Assembly: GCA_013350335.1 (NCBI GenBank)
Contig: CM023540.1
Location: forward strand, 45,429,222 to 45,493,221
DNA length: 64,000 nucleotides
Origin: Chimonanthus salicifolius
Taxonomy: Eukaryota > Streptophyta > Magnoliopsida > Laurales > Calycanthaceae
Direction: 5' to 3'
The notes under the pieces were generated by a model. It searched no databases. It had not been told where the DNA came from and was given only the letters and a program-made list of their open reading frames with translations. Of this stretch, positions 33,884 through 47,100 are shown one piece after another (the stretch's first letter is position 1; each line of letters starts with the position of its first letter). A program made the position numbers and the translations under genes.

Positions 33884-35197
33884 TCAAGTCGGCACCAAGG
33901 TCCTTGTTCCAACCAATATGTGCAAGCATAAAGCAATAGATATTGTGGCAACAACAATTGACTTCGCACCAATGTACCTCATCACTTCAATTCCTCTTTC
34001 AACAGCCTCCCCATGTACAACATTGGTTCCCTTGTTCAAGCCATTCGACAATTTCCATAATGCAAAATCAAGGAATGACCTCACTGTCTCAAATGTCACT
34101 CTCCCTGTCATGTCAAGAATAAACCTCCTATTGCTTGGAACTGCCAATGTTGAAGACACCCTGTCAACCCATCCTCTATCATTAACTTCATCAGGTGATT
34201 CTTTACCAAGCATTTCCAAAAACTCTTTCTTACCAAATGTTCCTATTTTATTTGAAATCGAGCCCACGTTATGATTACCACAAGCAACATCCAAATCTGA
34301 ACTTGAATTCGAATTTGAACTCAAATTCCAATTTGGCTTTGAATTTGAACCAGTCAAAACTTGGTGAGATGTCTTGACCAGGGTTTCAATTGCACCATTG
34401 CAAACCAAAACCAACATCTCTCTCACTTTTGACTCATACTTTGGATTAGTCATAGCAGTGAATATCTCATCATAGGTATTTATATCCATTGTCTTGTTGA
34501 GATATGCTGTAACAGCCGTACTAACAAACAACTGAATGCATTCTCCAAAAAGCTCTCTGCACTTCTCATCACAAATCCACTTCACCCAATCAGGTAGACA
34601 CACTGATTCATCCCATCTCTGGCTCACACTCTTCTCACCATTAGGATTTGAACTCAAATTCGAAACTCCAATTGTGCGATCCTTGGAGTAGAATGCCATC
34701 ACCAAGCTTCTTGCAAAGCTGCTGACAATGGTAGACGCAAAACCAGACCCTGCCGGGGAGAAAACACAATCAAGAATCCGATCCGAGAAACTACAACTGG
34801 TCACAGAGTCATTGGTAATGGAATTTGAATCCCATTGGCTGCCACGCAAGATCCCAACAGTCATCGCTCGGGAAATCTGAACCATCGATGCTGAGAACTC
34901 ATCTGATCGGGCAATTTTGGATATCTGCTTCAAGCTGTTGGGAATCTCATCAGAATTAGACTGGAGAAACAGCTTCATGTCCCTTGCGATGATTCCAATC
35001 GACTCGGCCGAGTCAGAAACCGATTCACAAACGGAGATCAGGGTGCTGAGGAGGTAGAAAAGCGTTTTACGTTTCCTGGAAATGGTAGGAGAGTGGTAGA
35101 GCTTGTAGAGACCGTAGGTGGAGAATCCAACAGCTGAGATTAAAAGAAGAGTTTTCTTTCTCCGTCTGGAAAATTCTAGAAGCCGTTGGACATCCAT
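33884..35197 (-). CDS. PHLOEM PROTEIN 2-LIKE A10-type membrane-associated protein
   Basis: This is a single uninterrupted 437-codon frame with balanced composition, so a real intronless gene is likely. The N-terminus is a basic patch (SRRRKK, residues 10-15) followed by a hydrophobic segment TLLLISAVGFSTYGLYKLY (residues 16-34), which looks like a membrane anchor. A conserved-looking block DSAESIGIIARDMKLFLQ and then SLKQISKIARSDEF (about residues 62-100) follows, then SRAMTVGILRG. The middle is Ser/Asn-rich and variable. The C-terminus has a second hydrophobic segment, VVATISIALCLHILVG (about 416-431). From memory this layout fits plant proteins annotated PHLOEM PROTEIN 2-LIKE A10. The biochemical role is unknown. 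The first ATG opens directly into the conserved basic/hydrophobic start, which supports it. Confidence 0.85.
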   Translation of the reverse strand: MDVQRLLEFSRRRKKTLLLISAVGFSTYGLYKLYHSPTISRKRKTLFYLLSTLISVCESVSDSAESIGIIARDMKLFLQSNSDEIPNSLKQISKIARSDEFSASMVQISRAMTVGILRGSQWDSNSITNDSVTSCSFSDRILDCVFSPAGSGFASTIVSSFARSLVMAFYSKDRTIGVSNLSSNPNGEKSVSQRWDESVCLPDWVKWICDEKCRELFGECIQLFVSTAVTAYLNKTMDINTYDEIFTAMTNPKYESKVREMLVLVCNGAIETLVKTSHQVLTGSNSKPNWNLSSNSNSSSDLDVACGNHNVGSISNKIGTFGKKEFLEMLGKESPDEVNDRGWVDRVSSTLAVPSNRRFILDMTGRVTFETVRSFLDFALWKLSNGLNKGTNVVHGEAVERGIEVMRYIGAKSIVVATISIALCLHILVGTRTLVPT

Positions 35198-36478
35198 GGG
35201 AGAGTGGAAATAGGAACGTCAGTTTCAGGGAATTTGAGGCTTCCAATGTGGAATAATGGGAAATGGGAAGGTTGGGAAATTGGAGGTAATGGAATTAGGG
35301 TTTGGTTTTTCCAGGAAAGAGAAAAGCCAAGGATTCTGTTTTCCTAAAATGATGGGAGCGAATTTCATTTTGAGAAAAGACGGAGAAGACGACACGAAGT
35401 TGCAGGAGACGCGTCGTGGAAACTGGAAAGAGAGAGGGAGGGAGGGACAGAGATTTGTAACGTCCCCGCCGTGCGTACGAGGAGAGATGATCGAGAATAA
35501 CTGGTGGGACCCACGAAGATGAGCTGGAGACTGAATAGCCAGATAAGCGTTTCATTTGTCTCAAATAATTTTTTTTTTTAACTGAAGAAGGTGTGTGGAC
35601 CTGTAAACTATAGGCGACTTTATCTTATTAAAATTTTCAAACATTACCCACGCATCTTATCCAAACAATATGAAATAATTCGATAAGAGTGACCTAAAAA
35701 GGTTTGAGATGAATCCAAATTAAGACCTTCCCTTGTAGAGAGCTTCTTGATGAAAAATATGATTTAAGGATGTCCATTTTATGAACAAAATTTATTAGGA
35801 GACACGAGAGTTTCATTTTATTTTCATTTTATTTTAATCGGTATACCACTTATCAAATAACGATATATTGATATACAGAACATGTATATAAAAAGTGGGG
35901 TATTATCGATATACCGATACTTAATGAGCGGTATACTTATAAAGATAAATCCTGTGTCTTTAATAGATTTTATCCGTATTAAAATAGATAACTATATACT
36001 TCCGGTGTGTATATATAAATTGTTTTGTACTTTTTTTTTTTCTGCCATTTAGTTTATTTCTGTGTACAGATCCTTTCATCATTTGCATCTTGTTCATTTT
36101 ATTTATTAACTATTCCCTTTTATGATTTGATAGAACCTAAGCCAATGAATATAACTCCTAGCTCCCCGACTTTTACTTGTGAGATACCTTTATCCTGTTC
36201 AGGAGTCCTATTGAAACATTCTTGAAGAAGTGATAATGGGGATGGATGGTTTTTTGGAAAAAAATGTGATAGAGAAAATCATGGAAAAGTACGAAGATGA
36301 AATAGTTGAATTGACACTTCAATTCTATGAAAATTATATGGATATAGAGATCTATTTTTAGTGTTTGGAGTCCCAAATATCTAATTATGAGACCCATGCG
36401 CTTTGGACATGAAAAATTGCGGGTAAAACCCTAAGTCCTTCCACCTCCTTTTTATTTTTCATTTTGAAAGATTTAGAG
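35198..36478. other. Gene-free stretch upstream of the minus-strand gene
   Basis: The first about 350 bp are GA-rich (for example GAGAGAGGGAGGGAGGGA near 35429) and probably hold the promoter and 5' UTR of the minus-strand gene. The remainder is AT-rich with no recognised features. Confidence 0.5.
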
Positions 36479-36956
36479 CAATATTATCAGAATCGGACCG
36501 TATAACGAACCGTTTTTGAAGGAGGTCAGGGTTTAACCTAGGTTCGACCGAGGTCAAAGCCGATCAAAGCCGGTCAAGTATTAAAATAATATAAATATTA
36601 TATATAATACTAAGTAAAACATATTTTACCAATAATATTAATATAAATATTAAAAATAACATTCAAACTCCGATTAATATAGCAAAACGGTGAAATATAT
36701 GGGATAGAAATAGTAATAAACTTTTATATTTCAATATATATATTTTTTAAGGGGAAAATTTAAAAAAAATAAAAAAAAATTCAAATATATGAACCGCGGT
36801 TCACAGTTCACAGTTTTGGTGTCAAAACCACGGTTCTGACCGGTTTTATACGGTTTTGACCGCCAACCAATTTTTGGGGTGGACCGAACCGCAGATCCGG
36901 CAGTCACGGCTAAACCGCCAGTTTAGCCGCGGTTCGATCCGGTTCTGATAACACTG
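36479..36956. mobile_element. hAT-like MITE with perfect 8-bp target duplication
   Basis: The ends CAATATTATCAGAATCGG and (reverse complement of the right end) CAGTGTTATCAGAACCGG form an 18-bp terminal inverted repeat with 3 mismatches. ATTTAGAG flanks both sides exactly (36471-36478 and 36957-36964). The sub-terminal regions are rich in CGGTTC/GAACCG words (GAACCGCGGTTCACAG) and the centre is AT-rich. There is no coding capacity. This is a clear non-autonomous DNA transposon. Confidence 0.9.
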
Positions 36957-37892
36957 ATTTAGAGTGTTATTCTTTAAGATTTTTATTTTTTTTTATAGGT
37001 AAAAGTTCAAGGGTCCAATTAACCTTAAGAGGTTTGGTCTAACAATGAATAAGCTTCTTTAATGAAGAGAGGTTTTAAGTTCAATTCACATTCTGGATCA
37101 TTTCTTATGGGATCACGATTTAGTAAGGTAAAATACCCCATGTGTGAAATGTCTCGACATCCTCGATCATTAAAAAAACAAATTATATAAGACTATCACT
37201 AAGTTCTTCAAGATTTATAATATCTCATATAAAAATGATTAATTAACATCTAGCAATGATTGAGTCAACTTATGGAAGATCACATGTGTGACAGTTTGCT
37301 CAACATTCAACATTGTGTTGAAGTTATGGTGATTTTTCTGAATTATGATTACTAATAAGTCTATATTAGTTATGGCTCTAGACTCTGGTTCTTATAGCAT
37401 GAGTGCATGTTTGATTGTCTATACGAATATAGGTACTTCAACATTTCAACTCTTAATGTAAAACTTCTTCATTTAATGTATGACTAGCAATTATTAATTT
37501 ATATTACATATCTTTAAATCGAAATAAATATTAAAATCATTAAAATTAAAAATCACCAATTTTATAAATACATAGTTCTGTTCTGATGCCAAACATACTT
37601 AATTTAAAGAGGTACTATTTTTCCATATCTCAAATAAGATTAAAAATAAAGTTCACAATCTATGATTTACAATATTCCAAAAAAATTAAATATTTAATTA
37701 AATTTTTTTATAGAATTTTGAAATTTTACCTTAATAGAGGTTAGTTCTTCCTATATTTAAAAATATCGCTTTCACACTGGTAGAGATTAGTTGATCCTAT
37801 ATTTGAAAATAATCAAAATATCGCTATATTTGAATTGATGTAAAGGGGACACTGTGGTGAGTCTGTTTGAGTGTGAGTTCTTGGAGAAGAAA
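36957..37892. other. Intergenic region upstream of the RsmE gene
   Basis: A SINE-like block at about 37005-37185 (TTAAGTTCAATTCACATTC B-box-like; CGACATCCTCGATCATTAAA tail) is possible. The rest is AT-rich and includes a TAGAG(G/A)TTAGT...TCCTATATTT(A/G)AAAAT repeat at 37735-37810. Confidence 0.45.
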
Positions 37893-38042
37893 ATGCAGAG
37901 CCTTGTTCAAGTGTGGAGGCCTCACTTGTTCATTGCAACAGAGCGTCTTCTCAGGATTTCCAGGGTTACCTTCTCTTATGCATCCAATCAGTCGCGTGGC
38001 GGTCTTCCTCGCTTTCATTCCCAACTTCTCCCTACTTCAAAG
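37893..38042 (+). CDS. RsmE exon 1 (targeting peptide)
   Basis: 50 codons ending ...LPTSK. The next bases GCAAGC form a GC-type donor after AAG. Joining to exon 2 gives LPTSK-GSIVRIQG in phase 0, which fits the family's start of the core domain. No GT donor nearby preserves this join. Confidence 0.82.
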
Positions 38043-41000
38043 GCAAGCTTGCAAAAACTCTCTCAAATTTTTTTTTTTTTTCAGTTGAGTTTGGGGACTC
38101 ATGTTTCTGACGAAAAGGGCGCCCCCTTTTCTTTATCACCAATTCAGTGGTGACCGCAGTACCATCGAAGAGAAGAGTGGGTGTCTCTTCTATCAAAATT
38201 AAAAAAATAGGCGTCCCAAAACCCTCTATGCTCTCAAGAACCGGGAATTTATCAGCATTTTTATAAGGTCAATTGATGTTTCACCCCCTAATAGTATCAC
38301 TTCACTCCCTCTCTTCCTTTAACATTTGGACGTGCAAGTGACTTTGGGTTTGGACTCTGGACCCTGGCTGGGTGTGGCAAAAAGCATTCACCTGGAGAAA
38401 GGCCAGAATTGTCCACTCAGTGGAGCTTTTGCCTGTTTGTGAAATTTCCCTTGACAGTGGGCAGATAGTCTTTTGCTCAAGTTTGGAAGCTACTGACTTG
38501 CCTGAATATTTCCCCCCTACCCAACACGCTCTTCTTGCTGGTTACTGCAAACTAACTATATACTTTATAAGTATTGAAAATTTGAAATCAATTTAGAGAT
38601 TGGAAATAGCAAAACTCCCTTTGCAAGTTCCAATGTATTGGAGATACGTAGCTCTGATTGTTTTTTGCTTCCTGATTTCTACTATGCCGGACTTGGGTCA
38701 AGGCCCATTTGTTTTTCAGTCTATTACAATATCAGGGGTGAAACTTAGGGGTGACAATTTTTGATCCGACTCTTGAACCCGCCCAACCCGACAAAAAAAA
38801 TTTTTACCTGTGTTTGGCTCATAGATTTCTTAAAAAAAAATTTAAATTGACCAGACCCAACTCGACCTGAAATAAATATGGGTCGGGTTGGTTAGAGGGG
38901 TCCCAAACCCAAATCCGATCTGGATTGAATTAAACTTAATATTTAAATAATTTTTTTATTTAACCTATTAATTTTAGCCTATTTACACCACCAAGTTAAA
39001 ACATCTTAACCTATTGCTTCAATTTTCCATATCACAATATGCTCACATGTAAGAGATTTTTTTATTTGAACAATAATAAATGGGAAATATATTAATAGAA
39101 AGAGAGATGTACAATAGAGTCTACAAGGTTTAAACCCCAGGAGAAAATATAAGTGTCGATGTACAAGAAAGAAAATAGAAAACCAAAGAACAACAATACA
39201 ATTATAATAAAAAGAAACATTATATCCTGAGGTCTCAATAAAGAGCCTCGCCATCCTGTTTGTCTATTCCCCATTTCGCTAGAAAGTCGGCGGCTCTGTT
39301 TTTCGATCTTCTAACAAGTGAGAGGAGACTTCCCTCCCGGCACACAAATTACTAATCTCCCTGGCTACTGTTACAAGTTTCCAAGGTGATCGTTTCGATC
39401 CCATTGCCTACTTGATTGCATTCTCCCAAGAAGTGTAGAAGTCTAGTAACCTATTATCTTTATATTCCGAATTGGTAGCCATCCAAGAACATAACCTCCA
39501 TTTCGCTGCCTGGAATAAGTTCTCTACTCCTTTTCCTCTGATCTTTTGTTCTAAAAAATTCTTTAGTTCCTTTCTTTCCAGACTGACCAAAGGATAGCTG
39601 ATGGGATAGTGCTCCATGCCAACTTGAACTTGGGTCCCGCTTTGGAGATTACCCAACTATCCACTATTGTCGAAAAGAATCTATGGAGACCGAAGATACT
39701 CCCATCAAGGAAGTGAATCCGTTCCGGAGGTGTCTTGATATTGGACAGCTTCCTAGCAAATAATCGGACATCTTGCTCTTGTTCTCCACTAAAGAGGGCA
39801 GGAAAGATCGTCACTGAACACACCGATTCCCCTCCTATTGAGTTCTGCTTTTGACAATATATGCTTTTTAAGGGCACACCAAATAAAATCCTGAACTCTA
39901 GGCTGAGCCGCTCCAATCCTTGCTGAAAGGCTCGGGCACCCCATCGATGGGTTCTTTTTGAGCCAATCCCACCACATGCTTAATTGAATAAAAACCCGAT
40001 GGGTCACTTGTCTAGATTAGTTCATCTTCCATGCTCCAAAAAATGGGTACAACACCTAGCAAACCCTTAAGTTCCGATAGACTCTCTTGTTCGACTGCTC
40101 TAAGTGCCCTTCTAAAATCTATGCCCCACCTAGTGAAGTCCCCTTCGATCCTGAAACAGTCCCTTACCCTTGTTTGCCTATTTCTGGCTATCTAAAAGAG
40201 TCTTGCTTAAATTTCTTTTAGGGGTCTCTCTCCTATCCATAGGTCACTCCAGAAGAAAGTCCTGTTCCTTTTCCTATTAGAATTCTTAGTTTATCTTTAA
40301 AAAGGCTACCTACCTTAATGCTGCCCGAACCTATCCTCCACCACTCCTTCAAGACCTGTGATCCTTTTCTTTCTACTTCCTCCAGCAGATTCCATTTGTT
40401 TTCATTCTCTGCCCTATACTGTAGCTAGTAAGGTCTTCCTCCACAAATCATTCAATTCTCTCCCAAACCTCCAGCTCCATTTGCATAACAAAGCATGATT
40501 CCTTATCCCAAGAGGCACTATTCCAAAGTCTTTTTTTTTTTTTTTAAATTTGGGTTTAATAACCTAAGACCATCTAACTAGCTGAACCTTCCTGCTTTCC
40601 TCCTTATCCCCCCATAAGAAATTCCTAAAGAGTTGTTCCAGTCTATTTCGGGAGGTTGTTTAAGACTGACTTAATTAATGTAAGTTGACCTCCTAATGAC
40701 CAGTATTGTTTGGCCCACCTGTTAGTCTCCTTTGTACCCTTGCTACCACCAGTGTCCAAAACCTTTTTGATCTAGCATTTCCTCCTATAGGCAACCCTAG
40801 GTATTTTAACAGAAGTCCCCCCACTCCACAACCCACCTCTTCAGCTAAGCTATTTAATGTATCTTGATCCAATTCCACTCCTATTATCGTACTTTTTCCT
40901 AGGTTAATTCTAAGCTTGATACTAATTCAAAGCATCTCAAGACTGCTTTATATCCCTTTACTTCCTCTCTAGATGCTTCGCGGAAGAATAATGTGTCGTC

Positions 41001-44000
41001 AGTGAATTGAAGATGGATTATTGCTAGACCTTCCTCTGTCACCTCAAAGCCTCTGATTATGCCTAACTCCTTGGCCTTTTCCTCCAACCTATTCAAACCT
41101 TCTTCAACCACTGTGAAGATGAAGGGTGATAAAGGATCACCTTGCCTAAGTCCTCTCTCAGCTACTATGGGGTCAATTGGAGAACCATTCACTAGAATTG
41201 CATAAGAGGTGTTTTCTATGCATGCTTTCATCCACATTTTCCATTTGCTACCAAAATCCATTTTATTGAACAACAATTCAACAAAGCTCCGATCCACGAA
41301 ATTGTAGGCCTTTTCCATGTCTATCTTGAAGAGCAAGTTAGGTTTCTTATATTTTTTCCTCATGTGGATTAGTTCATTAGCCACCATTAACCCATTTAAA
41401 ATTTGTCTATTTTCCACGAAAGCCCCCTGCGATTCACTAATGATCTCCCCTACTACCTCATTTAACCTTTCCGCCAAGACCTTAGCTAAAAGCTTATAAA
41501 AGCACCCTATCAGGGCTAATCGGTCTGAAATGGGATAATTTCGAATGGCCTTCCTTTTTTGATAAAGGAATTTTTCAACATTTGTTTACTCTGCCCTGCT
41601 GGTAGAACTCATTGAAGACCCTAATAAAATCCGGACCTACTATATCCCAACTAAATCCTTTATAAATCTAAAGTTAAAGCAATCCAGACCAGGGGCTTTG
41701 TCTCCCTCTAGGTTGTCTAATGCTCGTCGAATTTCCTCTTGATTAATATCCCTCTTTAACCATCCAACCTTGTCCTCCCTTAACCTTTTGAAGTCTAGGC
41801 CATCCAAAATCGGTCTAAGGGAGTATCTTCCTACGAAAGAGGCTCGCTGGAGCAAGATAAAGGGTGAATCTAAACGAGACCTACTGGGTACCCCTGCGGT
41901 CAATGACAGCTCTAGAAGGAGGGGATTCGGCGACAACCACCTAAAGGTGGAGGAACTGACAACATTATTCTCAGATCTAGAATAGTAGAACATGGAAGAG
42001 TAGTAAAGGAAGGATAGTACTTGGACAGAAAAGCACCAAGGAGGAAAGGTACTTGAGCCGAAGTTTGCTAGGCCACCAGTTGCTTGAGTGTTTGATCAGC
42101 CAAGCCTTAGGTCAAACAGAAGTGTGAAGGAGGATGGTTTATGCGGAGCATGGAGCATGATGATTTCATATTTTTTTTGTTATTTCATTATATGAGTTTA
42201 GTTTTAGTTAATTTTATTTGAGGGTATTTTAGTCATTTTTATTGTAATTTTTTTAGGTGCAATTTGTTCATGTTTTATTGTAAACAATATATATATCCCT
42301 TGTAAGCCTTGTTCGAAAGTTAATGAAGAATAATTACAAGTTGCGCCAGATGCTTCTTTGATCCATGCGAGTGCTCCGTTGGTGAGAAGCCAAGAACTTG
42401 GTGAGAATCCAAGCAGGGTGAGAAACCCTTCCCTTTATCCAGGTATTCTTCAATATTTTGATATTTTCTTCTCTCTTTCCCCTCTTCTTCTCTCTTTCTT
42501 CTTCCCTCTTTTTTTCTTTTGAAGCCATAGCCTTTTCGAATCTTCCCCTTTCACCTTCTTATTGCCGCCTCATCTCTACCACAAAACAACCTACCCTAAC
42601 TGCCTCAGCTTTCATCCCTCTCTCTTCTTGTGTTGCCGCCCCAATCCAGTCCACAAACCCTTACCTTGGCCACCACTCTCTTTCCCATCTGCTAGCCAAT
42701 TCCTCTAAACCCTAATCCTAGCCATCTCTTTTAAACCTAACCCTAATCGCCACTTCCCAACCCTAAATCCTATCCTTTCTTCTCTACTCTTGCTGCCGCC
42801 ACCTTCTTGTGTGTTCTAATCTGCTGTCCCACCTCATAACATCCCCATATATGGCTGTATACTGCTGCTGCCACATCTATTAAGCCCCCATCTTTTGCTG
42901 CCCCACACGTTCTAAGGCACATATTGCTTCTGTCCCATAGTTTTCTTTTACATATTGTTCTCAAACAGCTTGCTTAAGGCCTATTTCTGATGAAAGACCT
43001 ACACGTTTGTGGGATTTGACAAACCCCTTGTTTTGAGGGACTTTTACTGTGAATATGACTTGGTCTGGATTGTTTTATAGTCATTTATATTATATTCCAA
43101 GGATTACATGATTATTTGTGACAAGATTATATTCTTAATTTGCAATTATTAATTTGGACCCTAATTTCAGCCATAGCATGTTTCATCATAACGATTGTGT
43201 TCCATCATACTTGCATTAGTCTCTTAGGGGTTACTGTTTACTTTGTGTTCTGCATCAATTTTTCCATTTAAGTTTATTTAATTTAGTATCATGCGTCAAT
43301 GGTATTGTTGAAGAAGACGTTGCATGGTTGCCAAAGTAGAAGCGATGAAGAAGCATGGGCTGTATAATACATTACAACTATATAGTATAATTGGCAAACA
43401 ACCTATTTAAACTATTTTTAATCTGGCTTCATAAATTGACTAATTTATGTTTATATATATATATATATATATATATATTTGATGCAGGGTAGCATTGTTA
43501 GAATACAAGGTGATGAGTTTTGGCACATGGCAAAGGTCTTGCGCTTGAGAGAGAGTGACAGGTATTATCTGACATATGCTTCTTTTGAGGATCTAGATAT
43601 GTTGTGGCTATTCATATTAGATTGTAACAAAGAATGTAGGAGAACTAGAGTGCAATGAAAAAGGAAGTGAAAACCTTCCATGTATTTAACTTATGAATTA
43701 TAAGTAAATTTTATTTTTTTAATGGAATTTGGAATACATGCTGTATTGTGGGCTATTATGTCTATGAAAGGGGAAGTTGATACAAGGTAAGGGAACTTTT
43801 GCAGGACAATTCGAATGCAATGGAAAACCATCGAGTAGTTTTTACTTATAGAACTGTTAATTAGCTCTTCCAATGGTTCTCTTGAACATGTATATCTGAT
43901 CTACACAACTGGTAAGGGCTTGTTGTTACAGCTATAAGGTTCAAGTCCCACGGGCGTCAAATAGGCAATCGGCCTATGGAAACAATTTGCCAAATCCAAA

Positions 44001-44130
44001 TATAAAAGCAAATCCTAGTTTGATGGTATAAATGGCTTAGATGATGATAAATTGTCGGGTCTTGTATCCTACCCTTTACATAGTGATTGCCAAATTGCCA
44101 CTTTCTTTTCAAGACTTTAATACTGGGTTT

Positions 44131-44185
<55 letters not shown>

Positions 44186-47100
44186 GTCTCAGAGCGCATA
44201 AGAATTTTCACTAGATCATTTACTCTCAATACTCTTTCTAGAATGCCCTTCTAGACATAAAGGCATAGGTGTTGCATGGTTCTGTTACTTTAGTAAATCC
44301 TAAGAGATGAAGAGAAGTGGACAAGAAAATAGAAATATGAATTATTTGAAATGCTTAATCTAGACCTTTATTCCCAAGAAATCAATAAGATACAAAAAGG
44401 GGGCTCTTCATGCAAGAATCGAGAAAATATGAAATGAAAAAAATACATTTGGTAGGTGGTCCTATTTATATGAATGAATGAATGGTGGATTAATAACACA
44501 AAAAATGCTAGTAGTGAAAAATAATTCATCTGAGCTGAGTTCTCCTAGTGGCTGTGGAAGATTGTCATGGTTGAGAAATTACGGATGCAACTGGAGATTG
44601 AGTGGATTTTCATAAAAAACATATGCCAATTGGTTAATGAAGTTTCATGCGCAAGGTACCAATTACTTATTTTCTATTTCCTCCTAGAGCAAATAAGATA
44701 AAGCTTGCTATTCACAATGTGAGCTTGATGCACTGGATTCTGTTCGAAAACTATGACTTGATAACATTCTTGAGGTAGAACTCACTCTCAAAGCTAGCCA
44801 TTGAGAGAAGGGTGCCTCAAGTGTTATATAGAATAATTGGTTTCACAATAACCGATTTGAGACTTTTTGTCACTTCACACCCGCCTTCAAGTGCAGCTGC
44901 GCCCTACGACTGCACATGGAACCTGCTTTGATAACATGTTAGAAAACTATGACTTGATAGCATTCTTGAAGTAGAGTTCACTCTCAAAAGCTAGCCATTT
45001 AGAGGATGGTACCTCAAGTGTTTAGAGTCATTGGTTTCAGAAATTAACCAATGTGAGACTTTTTGTCACTTCACAGATTCATATTAGAGCAGTTTGGTTG
45101 TCAATGGGAGAAGAAGCACCAATCCTGTTTTAAATCCCTTTTTTTTCCAAATAAAATCTTTTGGGGGTAAACCAAGTGAATTCAATAGTGGTGTATATAT
45201 TTCTTGTTTGACGTCTCATCTGCTGGCAGAAATACAGATTGCTCTTTGCTCTTTTCTGACTCAGTCATTTCAAAACTTATGAAGTATCTTTGTTAATGTA
45301 TTTTTTGAGATTCTTTGCAGCATTTAACACAATCTAGTTTTATATTAATACTTGTTTACTTATTTATTTATTTTCATTACTGGTATGAACTATGTTGCAA
45401 TCTCTGCCACAATCGATTTCATTTTCAATTTTTACTTGCTTAACTTACATTTTTCTTTTGAAAAATACCTACTTAACTTACACTTGTTAGTTTTGTTTTA
45501 TCATTAACCTCGTATACAGTTGGAAGGGGATGTCTGACAGTTTGAATAATTTTACTGTGTTCACTATGTATTTTTTCCTATCTTAACTTGTAAAGGGTAG
45601 AGCTCTTCAATGGGACAGGAGGTATAGTTGAAGGCTGCATACAAAAAGTTGATCGAACAGGGCTAGATTTTCTGGCATTGGAAGATCCAAAATTAATTCC
45701 CCTCGAGGGAACTCAGTGGCACGTTTATGCAGCTTTTGGTGGGTCTTAGATGCCATCACTTTACAGCAATAGTTGTGTTACTAGAGGCATTATGTACCAA
45801 TTTTTACACTCTTCAGGTTCCAACTTTTCAGGTACACTAAAAGGTGGTCGGGCAGATTGGCTTGTTGAGAAATGCACTGTATGTTTTCATTTCATCTGCA
45901 CTATAATGGACAAGTGGCGTCCAATTGCAATGACAAGTACCTTCACAAATTTCAGGAGCTGGGAGCTAGAAGTGTTACACCACTACTAACTGAGCGATCT
46001 CCTTCCATTGCTGAAAATCGAATTGATAGATTGGAACGTGTCATACTAGCTGCAGTCAAACAATGTATATTTGCTGTTCTAACTAGTCTTTTATACCTGC
46101 TATTTGTACTTTTTCCATATTAATACAATGTATTCTGTTACCGCTCAAAAAAAAAAGTAGTCACTTTCAAACTGCAGTTTCTTTCTCATCCTTTAATTTT
46201 GTGTTCATCTTGGAGATGCAGATGAACACCATTTCATTTCCTACTCTTGTGAGTTGGAATATCTCTGATGTTGACTATATTTCTTTTTTACTCTTTGCCT
46301 CCAAGAAGTGAGCTCATAAGCCTATTTCTCTTGTTATTTCATAGGTCAAAGATTGCATGAAATGACTCTGAATCCTCCAATAAAGGTTGAACGCCTTTTG
46401 CCAATTGTGAGTTCTTTTTCTGATGTGACATCGAAGAGATTAGCATGATATATTTGGTTCTATTATTACTAATCACTATTTACCTGAATCTTTTCTGAAA
46501 GACATAATTACTCGCAGGAATGTCAGATCTTTTCCCCTTAATGTAAGTGGACTTGAGCTAGTAACCTTGTAATTGCAACAATCATTAGCTTCTGACTATA
46601 CTTCAGATCCTCGTCAACATAGGTTCTACTTGGGTTTTTCATAGCTCCTTCACTGCAATCGTGGAAAGCTGGGTAATTTCTGAAGTGGGACCCAAGATGA
46701 AGGCTTAGAATACCATTCCGGTAGTTATCCTTCAGTCAGTTTAGAAGGAAAGGAACTTGAGAATCTTTGAGAACAAAAGATCTGAGGAAAATGACATATT
46801 CCAGACAACAAAATGGAGATTGTGTGCTTGATTAGCAGCCACTAAGGAATTTAAAGGCTGTAGGTTACTGGATTTCTATACTTCTTTGGAAGGGTGCATG
46901 CTGGGTAGACCTAGAAAGGAGATTAGAATCGAGACTTGGTCTCCTCCTAAACCAGGAGTCTTCAAGTTTAATGTTGATGGGGCTTCTAAAGGTAAATTCA
47001 GGGCTTGCAGGAATAGGGGGGTCTTGAGGGATTATTATAAATCTTCATCTCTAGTTGTTTCAGAGCCAGTAGGTGTGAGAGATTCTAATGAAGCCCTAGA

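Larger units (their letters stand above)
43562..45595. other. RsmE intron 2
   Basis: It contains a tRNA-like B-box word (GGTTCAAGTCCCACGG near 43938) that may be an old SINE, a CT microsatellite (44131-44182), and two diverged copies of a block containing ACTATGACTTGATA(A/G)CATTC near 44747 and 44946. There are no exons. Confidence 0.55.

Noticed and set aside
34195..34377. Asn/Ser/Leu-repeat open frame on the + strand
   Set aside because: It is a shadow of the Ser/Asn-rich region of the 437-codon minus-strand gene.
42458..42715. Ser/Leu-rich open frame considered as RsmE exon 1
   Set aside because: It does not join in phase to exon 2 with a family-like sequence, whereas 37893-38042 does and gives the expected RGGLPRF-type N-terminus.
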